A stretch of 64,000 nt of DNA. Origin: Clostridia bacterium (GTDB lineage: Bacteria > Bacillota > Clostridia > UMGS1840). Positions 45,228 to 55,389 of this stretch are shown here, in pieces; position 1 is the stretch's first letter, and every line of letters starts with the position of its first letter. The position numbers and the translations under genes are program-made. Location: assembly GCA_017468465.1 (NCBI GenBank), contig JAFUIN010000025.1, positions 1 to 64,000 of the forward strand, read 5' to 3'. Under the pieces are notes generated by a model. The model was given only the letters and a program-made list of their open reading frames with translations. It made no database searches and was not told the DNA's origin.

Positions 45228-48200
45228 TTAGAGTGTATCTGCGAAGCGGTATAAAATGGTAACTGCTTCTGCTCTGGTCAAGGTGTTATGGGGACGGATG
45301 GTTCCATCTTCATAGCCTTCGATCAGCTCCAGCTCATTTGCACCAAACATTGCCTGACGATACTGTTCGGAAATATTAGCTGCATCGGAGAAGTATTCTT
45401 CACCAACGGTAATCTGATAGTTACCTACAGCGCTTACATACGCTTTCATAATGATGTCGATGAAGCGTTCTCTGGAAACTTTCATATCACCTTCTGCGGC
45501 AGAGGTCAGCATTTTCAGTTCTGCTGCTCTTTCCTGCCAGCCGTCGTCAGATTCGCTGCCCAATACTCTCAGTGCTAACATACAAGCCTGATGCAAGGTT
45601 ACAGCATCATCGGGAGCAAAGGTGTGTTTATCATAGCCTTTGATATATCCGGAATCGGTCATATCCACAATGCTGTAATATGCCCAATGTCCTTCAATAT
45701 CGGTAAAGCCTTCTGCGAAACGTTCTACGAAGGTTGCCTGGTCAATGAGCATGCAATCATCATAATTGGGATCGTCGGGTAATACTTTACCATTGTCAAA
45801 GATAAAGCCGCCAACCATCCAGTCGTTACCCTGTACTTCCATTTTGAAGACATGGTCGCCCTTGGTTAAGTATACCTTGCCAACTGCAAAGTTTTTCAGG
45901 TCCCAACCGCCACGTTTAATTACGAAGCCGTCTGCAATTACCTCATCGTCTAAGGTCAGTTTTGCGGTACATTCAGTGCCGCCGGTCCAACCGTCAGAAC
46001 CACGGATAGAGAGGTCGTAAATGCCTTCATCTTCTACATGAACATTGAAGGATACCCATTCACCGGGCTTGGTGTCACCCAAGTGACCGCCTGCATATAC
46101 AGTGGGTTTTGCATGGCTGATTTCAAAGAAATCATCATATTCCTGACCGAGAACCCAACGGTTTACATCCGGAACTACGTCTAACTTATATAAGCTGTCT
46201 GCATAATATTCCCAAGCAAAAACTCTCCAATCGGGGTATGCAGCTTCTTTTAACAGGTTGGTGTACTGCGGCTGTAAGCCTGCATCTGCCATGATTTCTT
46301 TTGCTCTGTCAGGCCATTTACCATCTAAAATGTGATAGGTAACATCAATTTTGTTTCTGTGACTATCATCCGTTTCTGCAGTAAAGCCGGTGTCTTCGGT
46401 ATCAACATAGTTATTATTTGCATAAATATCTCTGATGATTGCGCCGGCACGTGCAAAGATGGGGTTTGTAGCACGCTGAACAACGTTTTCTTCAACAGTG
46501 ATAGCGGCACTTGCTTCGTCCAAATAAATACCGCCACGGGTATCACCGGATTCTACTAAGTGATTGTATTTAATGGTAGATTCTTCCATTCTACCCAAGG
46601 TGTAGATGTGGGCACCGTCAAAGTTCTGAGAAGTAACGTTTTCCACATAGTTGGATAACACATGGATGTCTCTTACATCCGGGGGATTCCATGCACCCCA
46701 ACCCCAACCAACGGAAATACCGGTGTAGGGAACATCTCTTACATCGTTGTGGTCGATCACAACATGTGCCGGATAGTATACTGCCATTGCAGCAGAGCCG
46801 CATATTTCGTACGCCACACGGTGGAATGCGTTGTTGGAAATGTTGATGTATTCACATCTTTCCTGATCGTCGGAAAGCTCAACCTTATGATTCCAGTTAC
46901 CAACAACCAAGCCAGTTGCAGCACTGTCACGGAACAGGTTACCAACAATATTTGAATTCAGAATGCCGTTGGTCATGTTCAGACAGTTAGAACCTAAGTT
47001 TACAAATTCACAGTTTTTAATGTCGATATACTGTGCAGCTTCGATGGTAACCTGAGCAGGTTTCATAATTTCCTTATGCCAGATTGCATCATCGGTGCTT
47101 GCAATATACATCTGGTCGGTCTGGTTTTCTTTCATGCCGGTCTGAGACAGCTCGTTCCATGCGCCGTACTGGAATCTTAAGTTGTTAAATTCCACGTTCT
47201 GCACCTTGTTCTGCAAGGAGCTACCGGACATGTTGAGCAGTTTTTCGGTGGTGGAAACCCAAACGTCTGCTGTGGTCATATCTTCTTCTTTGTAGGGATA
47301 GTAGTAAAGTTTCTTTTCGTACTTGTCAAAGAAGAATTCGCCGGGTTCATCCAGCAATTCGATAGCATTTTCCAAAATGAAGGAGTCGGAGGGGTCAACA
47401 TTCAAATGGCCTGCTCCGCCTAAGCTGGTGGCACAGGTCCACACAGGCTGCTGCATTTTGAAGGTTACGGTGGTGTCACCGTAGAAAACGTCATCTACCG
47501 GAGTTCTGGAGGTGGTCCATAAAATAGGCCACACAATCATCATGTCTTCCGGATGAGTAAAGGATTTCGGGAAGTTAGACTGGGGAACAATGAATCCGTC
47601 AGAATCATATTTGCTTCCGGTAATCTGATATAAGCCGGAAGGCTGATATCTGTAACGGCTTCTTGCCAAAGCTGCCGGAAATTCATTGACATACATGTTT
47701 CTGGTATCTTCCACATGGCTTGCATCTGCAACCCAGATGGGAGAGCCTTCCTGAGGCTGCCAGCCGGTAACTTTGGTACCACCGTTAAATCTGGGGGGAT
47801 TTAACAGCTCGTCACCCTTGTAAATAACTTTATAACCGTTACGACCGCTGATTTTTTCGTCCATGGTCATCATTTCTTTTACGGGATAGTCACCGCCTGC
47901 GAAATGAACCACAATATGACCGGTCATATCTTTGTTATATTTCTGAACTTCTTCGTTTGCTCTCTGCCAGGTTTTGAAGGGAGAAGCTTTGGAACCGTCA
48001 TTTTCATCGTTGCCGTTGGGGGCTACATAGATGTCTTTATAAACGGTGTCAAGCACTTTCACTTCGGTTTCTTCTTCGTCTTCCGGTTTTACGAAATTTT
48101 CCAGCGTATAGCTTTCGGTATCGGTTTCCAGGAAGCTGATGTAATCAATTTCAGCAGATTTTTCATGACAAGCAATTTTCAGCTTATGCTCGCCCTTGGG

Positions 48201-49154
48201 CAACCATACGGTTGCAATTTCCTGAGCTTCTCTGTATAAACAGCCGGAAACATCTGCCGCTGCCACTTCAACATCGTTGATGTAGGCAGTAATTGTGCTG
48301 TTTTTAATGGCGTTAATTGCCAGAGAATATGCTCCGGGATTTTCAACGGTTACAGTATAGGTTACATATTCCTTCGGTTTCAATGCCAGAGAAGTTCTTT
48401 CAAATTCTTCCCAAACATCTTCTTCATATTCTTCCTCGAATTCATCGGTAAGAATATCCATCGGATCATCTTTTCTGTATTCGGAGCCACCGTCGTTGGT
48501 TCCGTCTAAGCTTGCATAATTGTCAACGTCATAATCTTCTGCCTGAATTTTGGTGGGCAGATAGTGGAAACGGTATGCACCTTCGGTAGGTGCCAAATGA
48601 ACATTGGATGCCTGACCCATATATTCAAAGTTTAATTCGTAAATGTTAGCACCGGCACCGGTATGTTCCAGTGTAATAACATGTTTACCTTCGGTCAATT
48701 CTACGGTCGCAATCTTGCTGCTCCAGAAGTTAGACCAGTTACCGCTGCCTCTAACGTCGCCTTCACCCTGTTCAACGCCGTCAACAGAAACGATAAAGTG
48801 AGGGCTATACATTGCAGCAGCACTTGCATATACATCATAACTACCAGCTTTGGTAACTTCTACTGTGTACTGATACCACATAGGAGGCATACTACCCATA
48901 TGAAGCACAGGTTTACTATAGAAGTTCAAGGTTGCGTCATCACGGTATTTCTCAGCATAGGATTCCGGCTGACCATTCATACGGGAGTGACCCACACCGG
49001 GGCCCCCCAAGTCGAAGTCTGCCATGTTGATTTTACCCGGAAGCTTATGCTGCTTGAAAGGAGTTGCCTCTGCCGCTTCCGCAATGAATGATGCTCCGAG
49101 GAGCATCATCATTGCAAGAAGAAGAAGAGCGCAATATCTTTTTAATAACTTCAT
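45228..49154 (-). CDS. SLH-anchored beta-helix protein, founder of the beta-helix family in this locus
   Basis: This 1308-residue surface protein has a signal peptide ending near AEAAEA, two N-terminal CBM6/35-like domains (to about 350) and the DUF1565-type entry DIYVAPNGNDENDGSKASPF. A right-handed beta-helix follows (about 390-970, with PGEFFFDKYEKKLYYYPYKE, VVIDHNDVRDVPYTG and GWGWG). A third CBM-like domain precedes C-terminal SLH units (FTDIEGHWAYYSIVDM, TLHQACMLALRVLG and TLTRAEAVTILYRF). It is the only beta-helix protein here with an SLH anchor and lacks the Pro/Thr linkers. It directly follows the ABC importer genes, so it is probably the main cell-bound depolymerising enzyme. The activity class (lyase or hydrolase) cannot be told from sequence alone. 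Confidence 0.84.
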   Translation of the reverse strand: MKLLKRYCALLLLAMMMLLGASFIAEAAEATPFKQHKLPGKINMADFDLGGPGVGHSRMNGQPESYAEKYRDDATLNFYSKPVLHMGSMPPMWYQYTVEVTKAGSYDVYASAAAMYSPHFIVSVDGVEQGEGDVRGSGNWSNFWSSKIATVELTEGKHVITLEHTGAGANIYELNFEYMGQASNVHLAPTEGAYRFHYLPTKIQAEDYDVDNYASLDGTNDGGSEYRKDDPMDILTDEFEEEYEEDVWEEFERTSLALKPKEYVTYTVTVENPGAYSLAINAIKNSTITAYINDVEVAAADVSGCLYREAQEIATVWLPKGEHKLKIACHEKSAEIDYISFLETDTESYTLENFVKPEDEEETEVKVLDTVYKDIYVAPNGNDENDGSKASPFKTWQRANEEVQKYNKDMTGHIVVHFAGGDYPVKEMMTMDEKISGRNGYKVIYKGDELLNPPRFNGGTKVTGWQPQEGSPIWVADASHVEDTRNMYVNEFPAALARSRYRYQPSGLYQITGSKYDSDGFIVPQSNFPKSFTHPEDMMIVWPILWTTSRTPVDDVFYGDTTVTFKMQQPVWTCATSLGGAGHLNVDPSDSFILENAIELLDEPGEFFFDKYEKKLYYYPYKEEDMTTADVWVSTTEKLLNMSGSSLQNKVQNVEFNNLRFQYGAWNELSQTGMKENQTDQMYIASTDDAIWHKEIMKPAQVTIEAAQYIDIKNCEFVNLGSNCLNMTNGILNSNIVGNLFRDSAATGLVVGNWNHKVELSDDQERCEYINISNNAFHRVAYEICGSAAMAVYYPAHVVIDHNDVRDVPYTGISVGWGWGAWNPPDVRDIHVLSNYVENVTSQNFDGAHIYTLGRMEESTIKYNHLVESGDTRGGIYLDEASAAITVEENVVQRATNPIFARAGAIIRDIYANNNYVDTEDTGFTAETDDSHRNKIDVTYHILDGKWPDRAKEIMADAGLQPQYTNLLKEAAYPDWRVFAWEYYADSLYKLDVVPDVNRWVLGQEYDDFFEISHAKPTVYAGGHLGDTKPGEWVSFNVHVEDEGIYDLSIRGSDGWTGGTECTAKLTLDDEVIADGFVIKRGGWDLKNFAVGKVYLTKGDHVFKMEVQGNDWMVGGFIFDNGKVLPDDPNYDDCMLIDQATFVERFAEGFTDIEGHWAYYSIVDMTDSGYIKGYDKHTFAPDDAVTLHQACMLALRVLGSESDDGWQERAAELKMLTSAAEGDMKVSRERFIDIIMKAYVSAVGNYQITVGEEYFSDAANISEQYRQAMFGANELELIEGYEDGTIRPHNTLTRAEAVTILYRFADTL

Positions 49155-49215
49155 AAATTTCTTCCTCTTTGTTTTTAACCCAAATTTTCAGTATTAAGCA
49201 ATCGGATTGGAAAAA

Positions 49216-51102
49216 TTATTCACCTAACAGAGCGTCTAAATAGGGCTGGAATGCTTCGGTACAAGCATCTTCAAATGCTTTTACGTCGATAATACCATTC
49301 ATGGTGGATTCCAGTTCGCTCCATCTTGCTTCAAATTCGCCCGGTTTTGCACCTAAAGCAATACGGATTTTGGATTCCCACTGTTCTCTTGCGGACCAGT
49401 ATTCAACAACTTCCGGAATGTCAGCATAGATAGAGGACCAAATCTGTGTGGGCGGATATGCAACAACGTTTTTAACGTGTTCAGAAGAGGGCGGGAATCT
49501 GAATACACCGTCACCGGTTAAGCTATAGAGGTAAGTACGGTTGTAAATGTTGGGATTCCATCTGGTAACAGAAATCGGATATACCGGGAAGGAAGAACCG
49601 GAGGTATCGCCTAAGCCCAGAGTTTCGGTATCTTCTAAAGCGGTATCATCGTTTTCTAAGAAGTAACGGTTAAATCTTTCGTCTTTGAATTTTCTGGTTT
49701 TGTTGCCGTTTTCATCAGTGGTTTCGGTGTAGATTTCGTCTGCCATTTCCTTGGGACCCCAAGCAGCGATTTCAGCCCATTCGTCGGTATACTGAACGTC
49801 GATCCAGTTTAAGTACTGATATACCTGAGCTTCGGTCATAGAGGTGGTCAGAGCCAAGGAGCTCATCCACATGGTTTTTTCGGTAAATGCCGGATATTCT
49901 TCTTTGTTGGGGATCTGCATGATTAAAGGACGGAATCTGAAGGATTTGCCTGCATCAGCCAATTCCTGGTTGATGGGACCTACCTGACCAAAGGAGTTCA
50001 ATGCAACGATTGCATACTGACCGTTCATTGCTTTTTCTTTGTACAGGTTGGTGGGCTGTGCTAAAGATTCAGATTCGATAACTTCGTCGTTTAACATCTG
50101 GTTCTGTAATTTTGCGGTTTCTTTTACTAAATCAGACAGTAAGAACAGTTCATAACGTTTGGTTTTCCAGTTGATGGTACCGGAATAGTTGTGGTTTTTG
50201 TAACCCATCAATTCGGAACCGAACTGAGACAGTGCTAACCAGTTGTCACCACCGTTGTAACCAAAGGGATAAACGGTTTTGTTGCCTTCTTTGTAGCCTT
50301 TTTCCTGGATGCCATACATGAATTTAACTAAATCTTCGGTAGAGTAAATCGGAACGTCCAGCATTAAATCGCCCAGAGGAGCATTTTTTTCTTTTGCTAA
50401 AGCTTCCAGCTCTGCCCAGGTTTTTGCTTCGGGGAAGAAGTCTTTCAGAATGTCGTCACGAACGTACAGACACTGAGTAGATAAGAAGGTAACGTCAGTT
50501 TCATATTTTAACTGAGTTTCTCTGATATAGTTGATTTCATCTTCGGTGTAGCCTTTGAAGGGTTCGTCATAGCTTACATGGATAGCGTAGGGAATACCGG
50601 TGATGTAACCATCTTTGTCGGTAAACGCATCCCAGCATTCCTTGGGAGTTTTTTCCCACAGGTTAGGAGCTACTTTCTGAATCATTTCGGGAGTCAGTTT
50701 GTACAGAACTTCCAAATCAGCCAGTTTGTTGAAGTGTGCAGGGCCTTGGAATGCGCCACAGAATACAACGTGAGGCATGTTTTCACCAACAACCAGTCTG
50801 GTCAGCTTCGCATCCCAGGAACCGCCGTCGTTTCCGTAAATGTTTTTGTAGGTAACTTTGGTTTTTGCTTCTAACCAATCTCTGGTTACGTCAAGAGCAC
50901 CGGTATCTGCACCCATTGCATAGTCGGTACCCTGAGTGTTCCAACCAACAACTTCAAACATTTCTTCCGGTACGATATAGTTGCCGTTTTCGTCAAAGTA
51001 TGCGGTAGGATCGGAGGTTGCCGGGCCCTTATCACAAGCGGCCAGAGACAACGCCATCAGCGCTACCATCAGTAACGCCAGGATTCTTTTCATTGATTTC
51101 AT
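49216..51102 (-). CDS. ABC importer substrate-binding lipoprotein (LplA/YtcQ type)
   Basis: The 628-residue extracellular solute-binding protein has a lipobox at LSLAAC (Cys23). The start at 51102 follows AAAGGAG. The mature protein has the large family 1-type fold typical of LplA-like proteins that work with YesM/YesN-regulated importers (VGENMPHVVFCG near the N-lobe, TGIPYAIHVSYDEP). It binds an oligosaccharide outside the membrane and hands it to the two permeases encoded just upstream. The length above 500 residues fits larger glycan fragments. The gene is third in the operon. Confidence 0.9.
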   Translation of the reverse strand: MKSMKRILALLMVALMALSLAACDKGPATSDPTAYFDENGNYIVPEEMFEVVGWNTQGTDYAMGADTGALDVTRDWLEAKTKVTYKNIYGNDGGSWDAKLTRLVVGENMPHVVFCGAFQGPAHFNKLADLEVLYKLTPEMIQKVAPNLWEKTPKECWDAFTDKDGYITGIPYAIHVSYDEPFKGYTEDEINYIRETQLKYETDVTFLSTQCLYVRDDILKDFFPEAKTWAELEALAKEKNAPLGDLMLDVPIYSTEDLVKFMYGIQEKGYKEGNKTVYPFGYNGGDNWLALSQFGSELMGYKNHNYSGTINWKTKRYELFLLSDLVKETAKLQNQMLNDEVIESESLAQPTNLYKEKAMNGQYAIVALNSFGQVGPINQELADAGKSFRFRPLIMQIPNKEEYPAFTEKTMWMSSLALTTSMTEAQVYQYLNWIDVQYTDEWAEIAAWGPKEMADEIYTETTDENGNKTRKFKDERFNRYFLENDDTALEDTETLGLGDTSGSSFPVYPISVTRWNPNIYNRTYLYSLTGDGVFRFPPSSEHVKNVVAYPPTQIWSSIYADIPEVVEYWSAREQWESKIRIALGAKPGEFEARWSELESTMNGIIDVKAFEDACTEAFQPYLDALLGE

Positions 51103-51198
51103 AGTGTTTTCTCTCCTTTATTTATGTATTTTATTTTTCACAAAATAATGGGATTGTGTGCTATATATTATATATATAATAGTATAGCGATTTTTGGT

Positions 51199-52089
51199 TT
51201 AGCCTTTTACTGCTCCGAGGTTGATACCTATGATGAAGTATTTCTGCAGGAAGGGATATACACAAAGAATCGGAATAGTGGTAACAATCAGAGTTGCCGC
51301 TTTTACAGTATCCCCTGTTACCTTTGCTTTTACCTCTGCACCCTTCGACATTGTCTGTTGCATTGACATGGAGTTTGCAAGCTCTGCTTCTTTTACCAGA
51401 CGCATCATTAAGTATTGCAAGGTGTGGAGCTCACGGTCGGTAACATAGGTAAGGGTAGTAGTCCAGTCGTTCCATGCACCAACGGAAATCCAAAGTGCAA
51501 CGCAGGCAATTACCGGCAGAGACATGGGGAAAATAATGCGGAACATAATGGTGAAATCGTTTGCACCATCGATTTTCGCACTTTCTTCCATTTCGGGAGG
51601 CAGCTCCTGCAAATAGGAACGAATAATAACCATGTTATAGAATGCGAACAGCCCGGGCAGAATGTAAACCCAGAAATTGTTGATTAACCCTAAGTTTCTC
51701 ATGTTGATGTATGTAGGGATTGTACCAACGGGAATATAGCTGGGCAGCATTAAGAACAAGGTGAGCTGTTTTCTGTAGGGCAAGCCTCTTCTTGTTAAGC
51801 CGTATGCTGCAGAATAGGTAACCAAAAGCCCCAGTATGGTTGCAAGAATAACTCTGATAACAGAAACTCTTGCCGCAGCCAAGAAGTTGGGGTCAATAAA
51901 TACGGTTCTGTAGTTTTCAAGAGTGAACTCTCTGGGGAAAATTGTAATCCCACCGCTAATTGCATCCATACCGTCGTTGAAGGACAGTGCCAACTGGTTC
52001 AAATAAGGATAAACCGATACGACACAAAGCAACACCAGGATAATGGTATTGATTACTGTAAATAATTTTTCGCCAAAACTTCTTTTCAT
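51199..52089 (-). CDS. ABC sugar importer permease (LplC/YtcP type)
   Basis: The 296-residue inner-membrane permease has six hydrophobic segments and the MalG-type EAA loop MEESAKIDGANDFTIMFRII, residues about 190-209. The C-terminal extension typical of LplC proteins is present. It pairs with the upstream LplB-type permease. No ATP-binding subunit is encoded in the locus; a shared MsmX-like ATPase elsewhere in the genome would be needed. Confidence 0.92.
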   Translation of the reverse strand: MKRSFGEKLFTVINTIILVLLCVVSVYPYLNQLALSFNDGMDAISGGITIFPREFTLENYRTVFIDPNFLAAARVSVIRVILATILGLLVTYSAAYGLTRRGLPYRKQLTLFLMLPSYIPVGTIPTYINMRNLGLINNFWVYILPGLFAFYNMVIIRSYLQELPPEMEESAKIDGANDFTIMFRIIFPMSLPVIACVALWISVGAWNDWTTTLTYVTDRELHTLQYLMMRLVKEAELANSMSMQQTMSKGAEVKAKVTGDTVKAATLIVTTIPILCVYPFLQKYFIIGINLGAVKG

Positions 52090-52109
52090 TTCTAAATTTA
52101 TCCTCCTTC

Positions 52110-53066
52110 TTACCAGATACTTTGGTCGGTAACTTTTTTAGACACCCAGTTTGCCGTGGTAACCAGGATTAAACTAACAACACCCTGGAATAAACCAAAC
52201 GCTGTGGTGGGAGAATATTTACCGCCCATAATACCCTGACGGTATACCAACGTACCGATTACTTCGTTGTCTAACTGAGTAAATGCGTTCTGCAAGCCGT
52301 ATACCTGTTCAAAGTTTACGTTGATTAAGCCACCCAAGGACATAATCAGAACGATTACCATGGTGGGCTTGATGGAAGGAAGTGTGATGTGCCATACTTG
52401 TTTCAATTTGCCGCAGCCGTCTATGCTTGCCGCTTCATAAAGACCGGGGTCAACACCGGTAATCGCAGCCAGGAATACTACAGAGGAATAACCAACGTTT
52501 TTCCACAAGTGGGAAATATACATGATTTCCAGGAAGTATTCTGACTTCATCAACGGGTTAACAGGTTCCCAGCTGGGAAACAGAGAGACCATCAACTGGT
52601 TGAAGGGACCTTCTTTTGCCAGGAAGGTATATACCAGACCAATTACCGCAATCCAGGAAAGGAAGTGCGGGAAGTATGCAATCGTCTGTGCTGTTTTCTT
52701 AAACCATTTGCTTCTGATTTCGTTGAACATCAAAGCCAGGATAATCGGGAAAGGATATCCTCCAAACAGAATAACCAGCCCGAACCAGATGGTGTTCTTA
52801 ACTGCTTTGAACATTTCCGGATTTTCAAAAATCGCCATGAAATGCTCAAAACCGTGGTTGGCTGCCCAGGGGCTTCCCCAGATGCCAAGCTTAACGTCAA
52901 AGTTTTTGAACGCCATAATGATACCGTACATGGGCAAATAAGAAAAAATGATTGCACTGATAATTGCCGGCAAAATCATTATGTAAGCACCTTTGTACTT
53001 TTTGATTTCCTTGAATTTTGTGCGTTTTTTCTCGTTGACCAAGGTTTGTTCCATTGTCTTTTCCAT
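52110..53066 (-). CDS. ABC sugar importer permease (LplB/YteP type)
   Basis: The 318-residue permease has a basic cytoplasmic N-terminus, six membrane segments and the EAA loop YEAASIDGCGKLKQVWHITL. It is the first gene of the long minus-strand operon, which would run from here to 20023 (about 33 kb). Its promoter with two operator half-sites lies at 53293-53356, leaving a ~225-nt 5' leader in which I see no clear riboswitch. The second permease follows after 20 bp. Confidence 0.92.
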   Translation of the reverse strand: MEKTMEQTLVNEKKRTKFKEIKKYKGAYIMILPAIISAIIFSYLPMYGIIMAFKNFDVKLGIWGSPWAANHGFEHFMAIFENPEMFKAVKNTIWFGLVILFGGYPFPIILALMFNEIRSKWFKKTAQTIAYFPHFLSWIAVIGLVYTFLAKEGPFNQLMVSLFPSWEPVNPLMKSEYFLEIMYISHLWKNVGYSSVVFLAAITGVDPGLYEAASIDGCGKLKQVWHITLPSIKPTMVIVLIMSLGGLINVNFEQVYGLQNAFTQLDNEVIGTLVYRQGIMGGKYSPTTAFGLFQGVVSLILVTTANWVSKKVTDQSIW

Positions 53067-53292
53067 TTTTCGCTCATTCCACCTTACTTCGTATTTTTGT
53101 TTGGAACATTGGGCTGAGTCGGACGTTCAACCGCACTGCCTGATGTAACGACAAAACGGACAATGCCTGTCTTTTCCCAGAAAACATGCTTTGTCCTGAC
53201 CGGTAAAACCGGGTAACCCTTTTGGAGTTTTTTGTCACTATTCGGAGACAAAATGTGGTTTTAGTCAAACTCAACTATTTTGTTTTGTCTAT

Positions 53293-53356
53293 ATTATACA
53301 AAAAAAATCATTTTTTGTGAACCTATAATATGCTTTTTTTGCATTCTAAAATCTGC
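53293..53356 (-). promoter_or_regulatory. Importer operon promoter with tandem operator
   Basis: On the minus strand GCAGATTTT starts at 53356 and the weaker GCATATTAT at 53333, 23 bp apart. Seven bases after the second GCATA comes TTCACA (53321-53316), then 17 bp and TATAAT (53298-53293). The geometry matches the GH89 and DUF4091 promoters to within one base. Confidence 0.8.
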
Positions 53357-53370
53357 TGTTTTTTTGCCTC

Positions 53371-53406
53371 AAAAAGCAGATTTTCCGCTACTGAAAAGCG
53401 AATTCC
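53371..53406 (+). promoter_or_regulatory. Additional operator-like pair in the divergent intergenic region
   Basis: GCAGATTTT at 53376-53384 is followed 22 bp later by GCGAATTCC at 53398-53406, with another weak GCGAAATTCC at 53437. They point toward the DUF4091 gene but have no promoter next to them. They may be auxiliary or decayed sites. Confidence 0.5.
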
Positions 53407-53527
53407 ACAAAAGTTGTGGAAAACTGCTGCCCCAATGCGAAATTCCTTTCCTGTTTTGCTAAATTATCCCAAATTTTTCACAATTTGTTTTTTTTATTTT
53501 TTTGATCATTTTCGACAAGGGATAAAA

Positions 53528-53591
53528 GCAGATTTTCCGGGTACGAAAAAGCAGATTTTAGCTTTACAAATAAACCAAGATAAATTATACT
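53528..53591 (+). promoter_or_regulatory. DUF4091-yesN-yesM promoter with tandem operator
   Basis: GCAGATTTT at 53528-53536 and 53551-53559 are 23 bp apart. Seven bases after the second GCAGA is TTTACA (53563-53568), then 17 bp and TATACT (53586-53591). Placement of a direct repeat right against the -35 box is typical of AraC-family activators. Confidence 0.82.
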
Positions 53592-53647
53592 AAAGCATAT
53601 AAGTTGATTTTTTTACTAAAAAATATACGTCGAAAGGACGGGAGATT

Positions 53648-55330
53648 ATGGCAAATTATCAGTTGAAATTAAAACAGGTTTCTTCTCTGGAAAAGGTGTT
53701 CTTTGACAGAGAGCCCACCCACGATTCCATTCAGGGAGGCTCTGCACTCAAAGGCGAAGAATATTCTTATCAGATTGCATTTTCCAAGGTGTTCAAGCAG
53801 GATTGGTGGACTGCAAGAAGCGATTTGAAGGTCAGCGTTAACTCTGAACTGACTCCCTTCATCACCGTGAGAAACGTGAAAAACGTGCCGGTGGAGCTTG
53901 CCGCTTTCCCGCCCAAAAACGATGCCGGTTATTACTCTCTGAATTCCGGCATGTATCCTGACCCGCTGATGCCCATTGACCAAAATAATCCGGTTTATGC
54001 CGTATGCCACAAATGGCATGCGCTTTGGATCAGCGTGCGTGTGCCTGCCGACTGCAAGGCGGGCGTTTACCCCATTGAAGTGACCTTTGAAGGAACCGAC
54101 CCCGAAGACGATTACAAAACCTCTTCCGTATTCAATCTGGAAGTCATTGATGTGTGTTTACCCAAGCAGGAAATGATTGTCACCCAGTGGTTCCATTGCG
54201 ATTGTATTGCAGATTTGCACGATGCTGAAATTTTCTCAGACAAGCATTGGGAAATGATTGAAAAATATATCCGTGTGGCAGTGGACAACGGCATCAATAT
54301 GCTGCTTACGCCCATTTTTACACCGCCGCTTGATACTGCATATCTGGCAGAAAGAAAAACAGTTCAGCTGATTGATTGCTATGAAACCAACGGCGAATAT
54401 TCCTTCCGATTTGACAAGCTGGACAAATGGATTGACATTTGCCTTAAAAACGGTGTGCAGTATTTTGAAATGTCGCACCTGTTCACCCAGTGGGGCGCTG
54501 TGCATACCCCCAAAATCGTTGTGAATGTGGACGGCAAAGAAGAAAAACGGTTTGGCTGGCACATGGAAGCAAAAACCCCGGAATATAAGAGATTTATTGA
54601 TGCAATGATGCCTGAGCTGGTTGCCTTCTTAAAAGCAAAAGGCGTACAGGACAAGGTATACTTCCACGTTTCTGACGAGCCCTTCTTAAGCCTGGGCCAT
54701 CTGGAAACCTATAAATACGCACAAGAGTTGCTTGCCCCCTATACCAAGGGCTTCAAAATGCTGGATGCTATGTCTGACATCGACTTCTACAAGCAAGGTC
54801 TGGTGAACACTCCTGTTCCGGCCAGCGACCGCATGGAAGAATTCTTAAAAGAAGACATTGAAAACCGTTGGGTTTACTACTGTTCCGCACAGGCAAAGGA
54901 TGTTTCCAACCGGTTCTTGTCCCAGCCGTCTGCCAGAAACAGAATTATGGGAACCCAGATGTTTAAGTTTGACTGTGTAGGATTCTTGCAGTGGGGCTTT
55001 AACTACTTCTATTCCATTTTGTCCAAGGGTGTCATCAATCCCTTTGAAACCGTAGATTCCGGCGGAGCATTTCCTGCCGGAGATGCCTTCAGCGTATATC
55101 CCTACGGTGATGAAGTGGTAGAAAGCATCCGACTGAAAGTGTTTAAGGATGCCATTCAGGATTACACTGCAATGCACCTGTTGGCAAGCTACAAGGGAAA
55201 AGACTACGTTGTAAATTTGATTGAAGAAATTGCCGGACAGGAAATTCGGTTTGACAGTTTCCCCTACTTTGGAGATTATATCATTCACTACCGCGAAAAA
55301 ATTAACCAAGAATTGAAAAAGCTGGTTTAA
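53648..55330 (+). CDS. DUF4091 domain protein, glycoside-hydrolase-like
   Basis: The 560-residue protein has an N-terminal beta-sandwich (to about 185). A TIM-barrel-like domain with DUF4091 features follows: VTQWFHCDCIADLH, then YFHVSDEPFLSLGH with a candidate catalytic Asp-Glu pair near residue 342, and FLQWGFNYFYS near the C-terminus. There is no signal peptide, so it should act in the cytoplasm on imported oligosaccharide. The specificity of DUF4091 proteins is mostly unknown, so I do not assign a reaction. It is divergent from the importer operon and followed 59 bp later by the regulator gene. Confidence 0.85.
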   Translation: MANYQLKLKQVSSLEKVFFDREPTHDSIQGGSALKGEEYSYQIAFSKVFKQDWWTARSDLKVSVNSELTPFITVRNVKNVPVELAAFPPKNDAGYYSLNSGMYPDPLMPIDQNNPVYAVCHKWHALWISVRVPADCKAGVYPIEVTFEGTDPEDDYKTSSVFNLEVIDVCLPKQEMIVTQWFHCDCIADLHDAEIFSDKHWEMIEKYIRVAVDNGINMLLTPIFTPPLDTAYLAERKTVQLIDCYETNGEYSFRFDKLDKWIDICLKNGVQYFEMSHLFTQWGAVHTPKIVVNVDGKEEKRFGWHMEAKTPEYKRFIDAMMPELVAFLKAKGVQDKVYFHVSDEPFLSLGHLETYKYAQELLAPYTKGFKMLDAMSDIDFYKQGLVNTPVPASDRMEEFLKEDIENRWVYYCSAQAKDVSNRFLSQPSARNRIMGTQMFKFDCVGFLQWGFNYFYSILSKGVINPFETVDSGGAFPAGDAFSVYPYGDEVVESIRLKVFKDAIQDYTAMHLLASYKGKDYVVNLIEEIAGQEIRFDSFPYFGDYIIHYREKINQELKKLV

Positions 55331-55389
55331 CTTGAAAAATTCACTGCATCCACTGCCTTTTTCAGAAAAACTGACAATGAGGTGCCTTT

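Noticed and set aside
26259-49154. Firm GH141 assignment of the beta-helix proteins
   Set aside because: The fold and a few aromatic landmarks are compatible, but catalytic residues could not be confirmed without a profile search.
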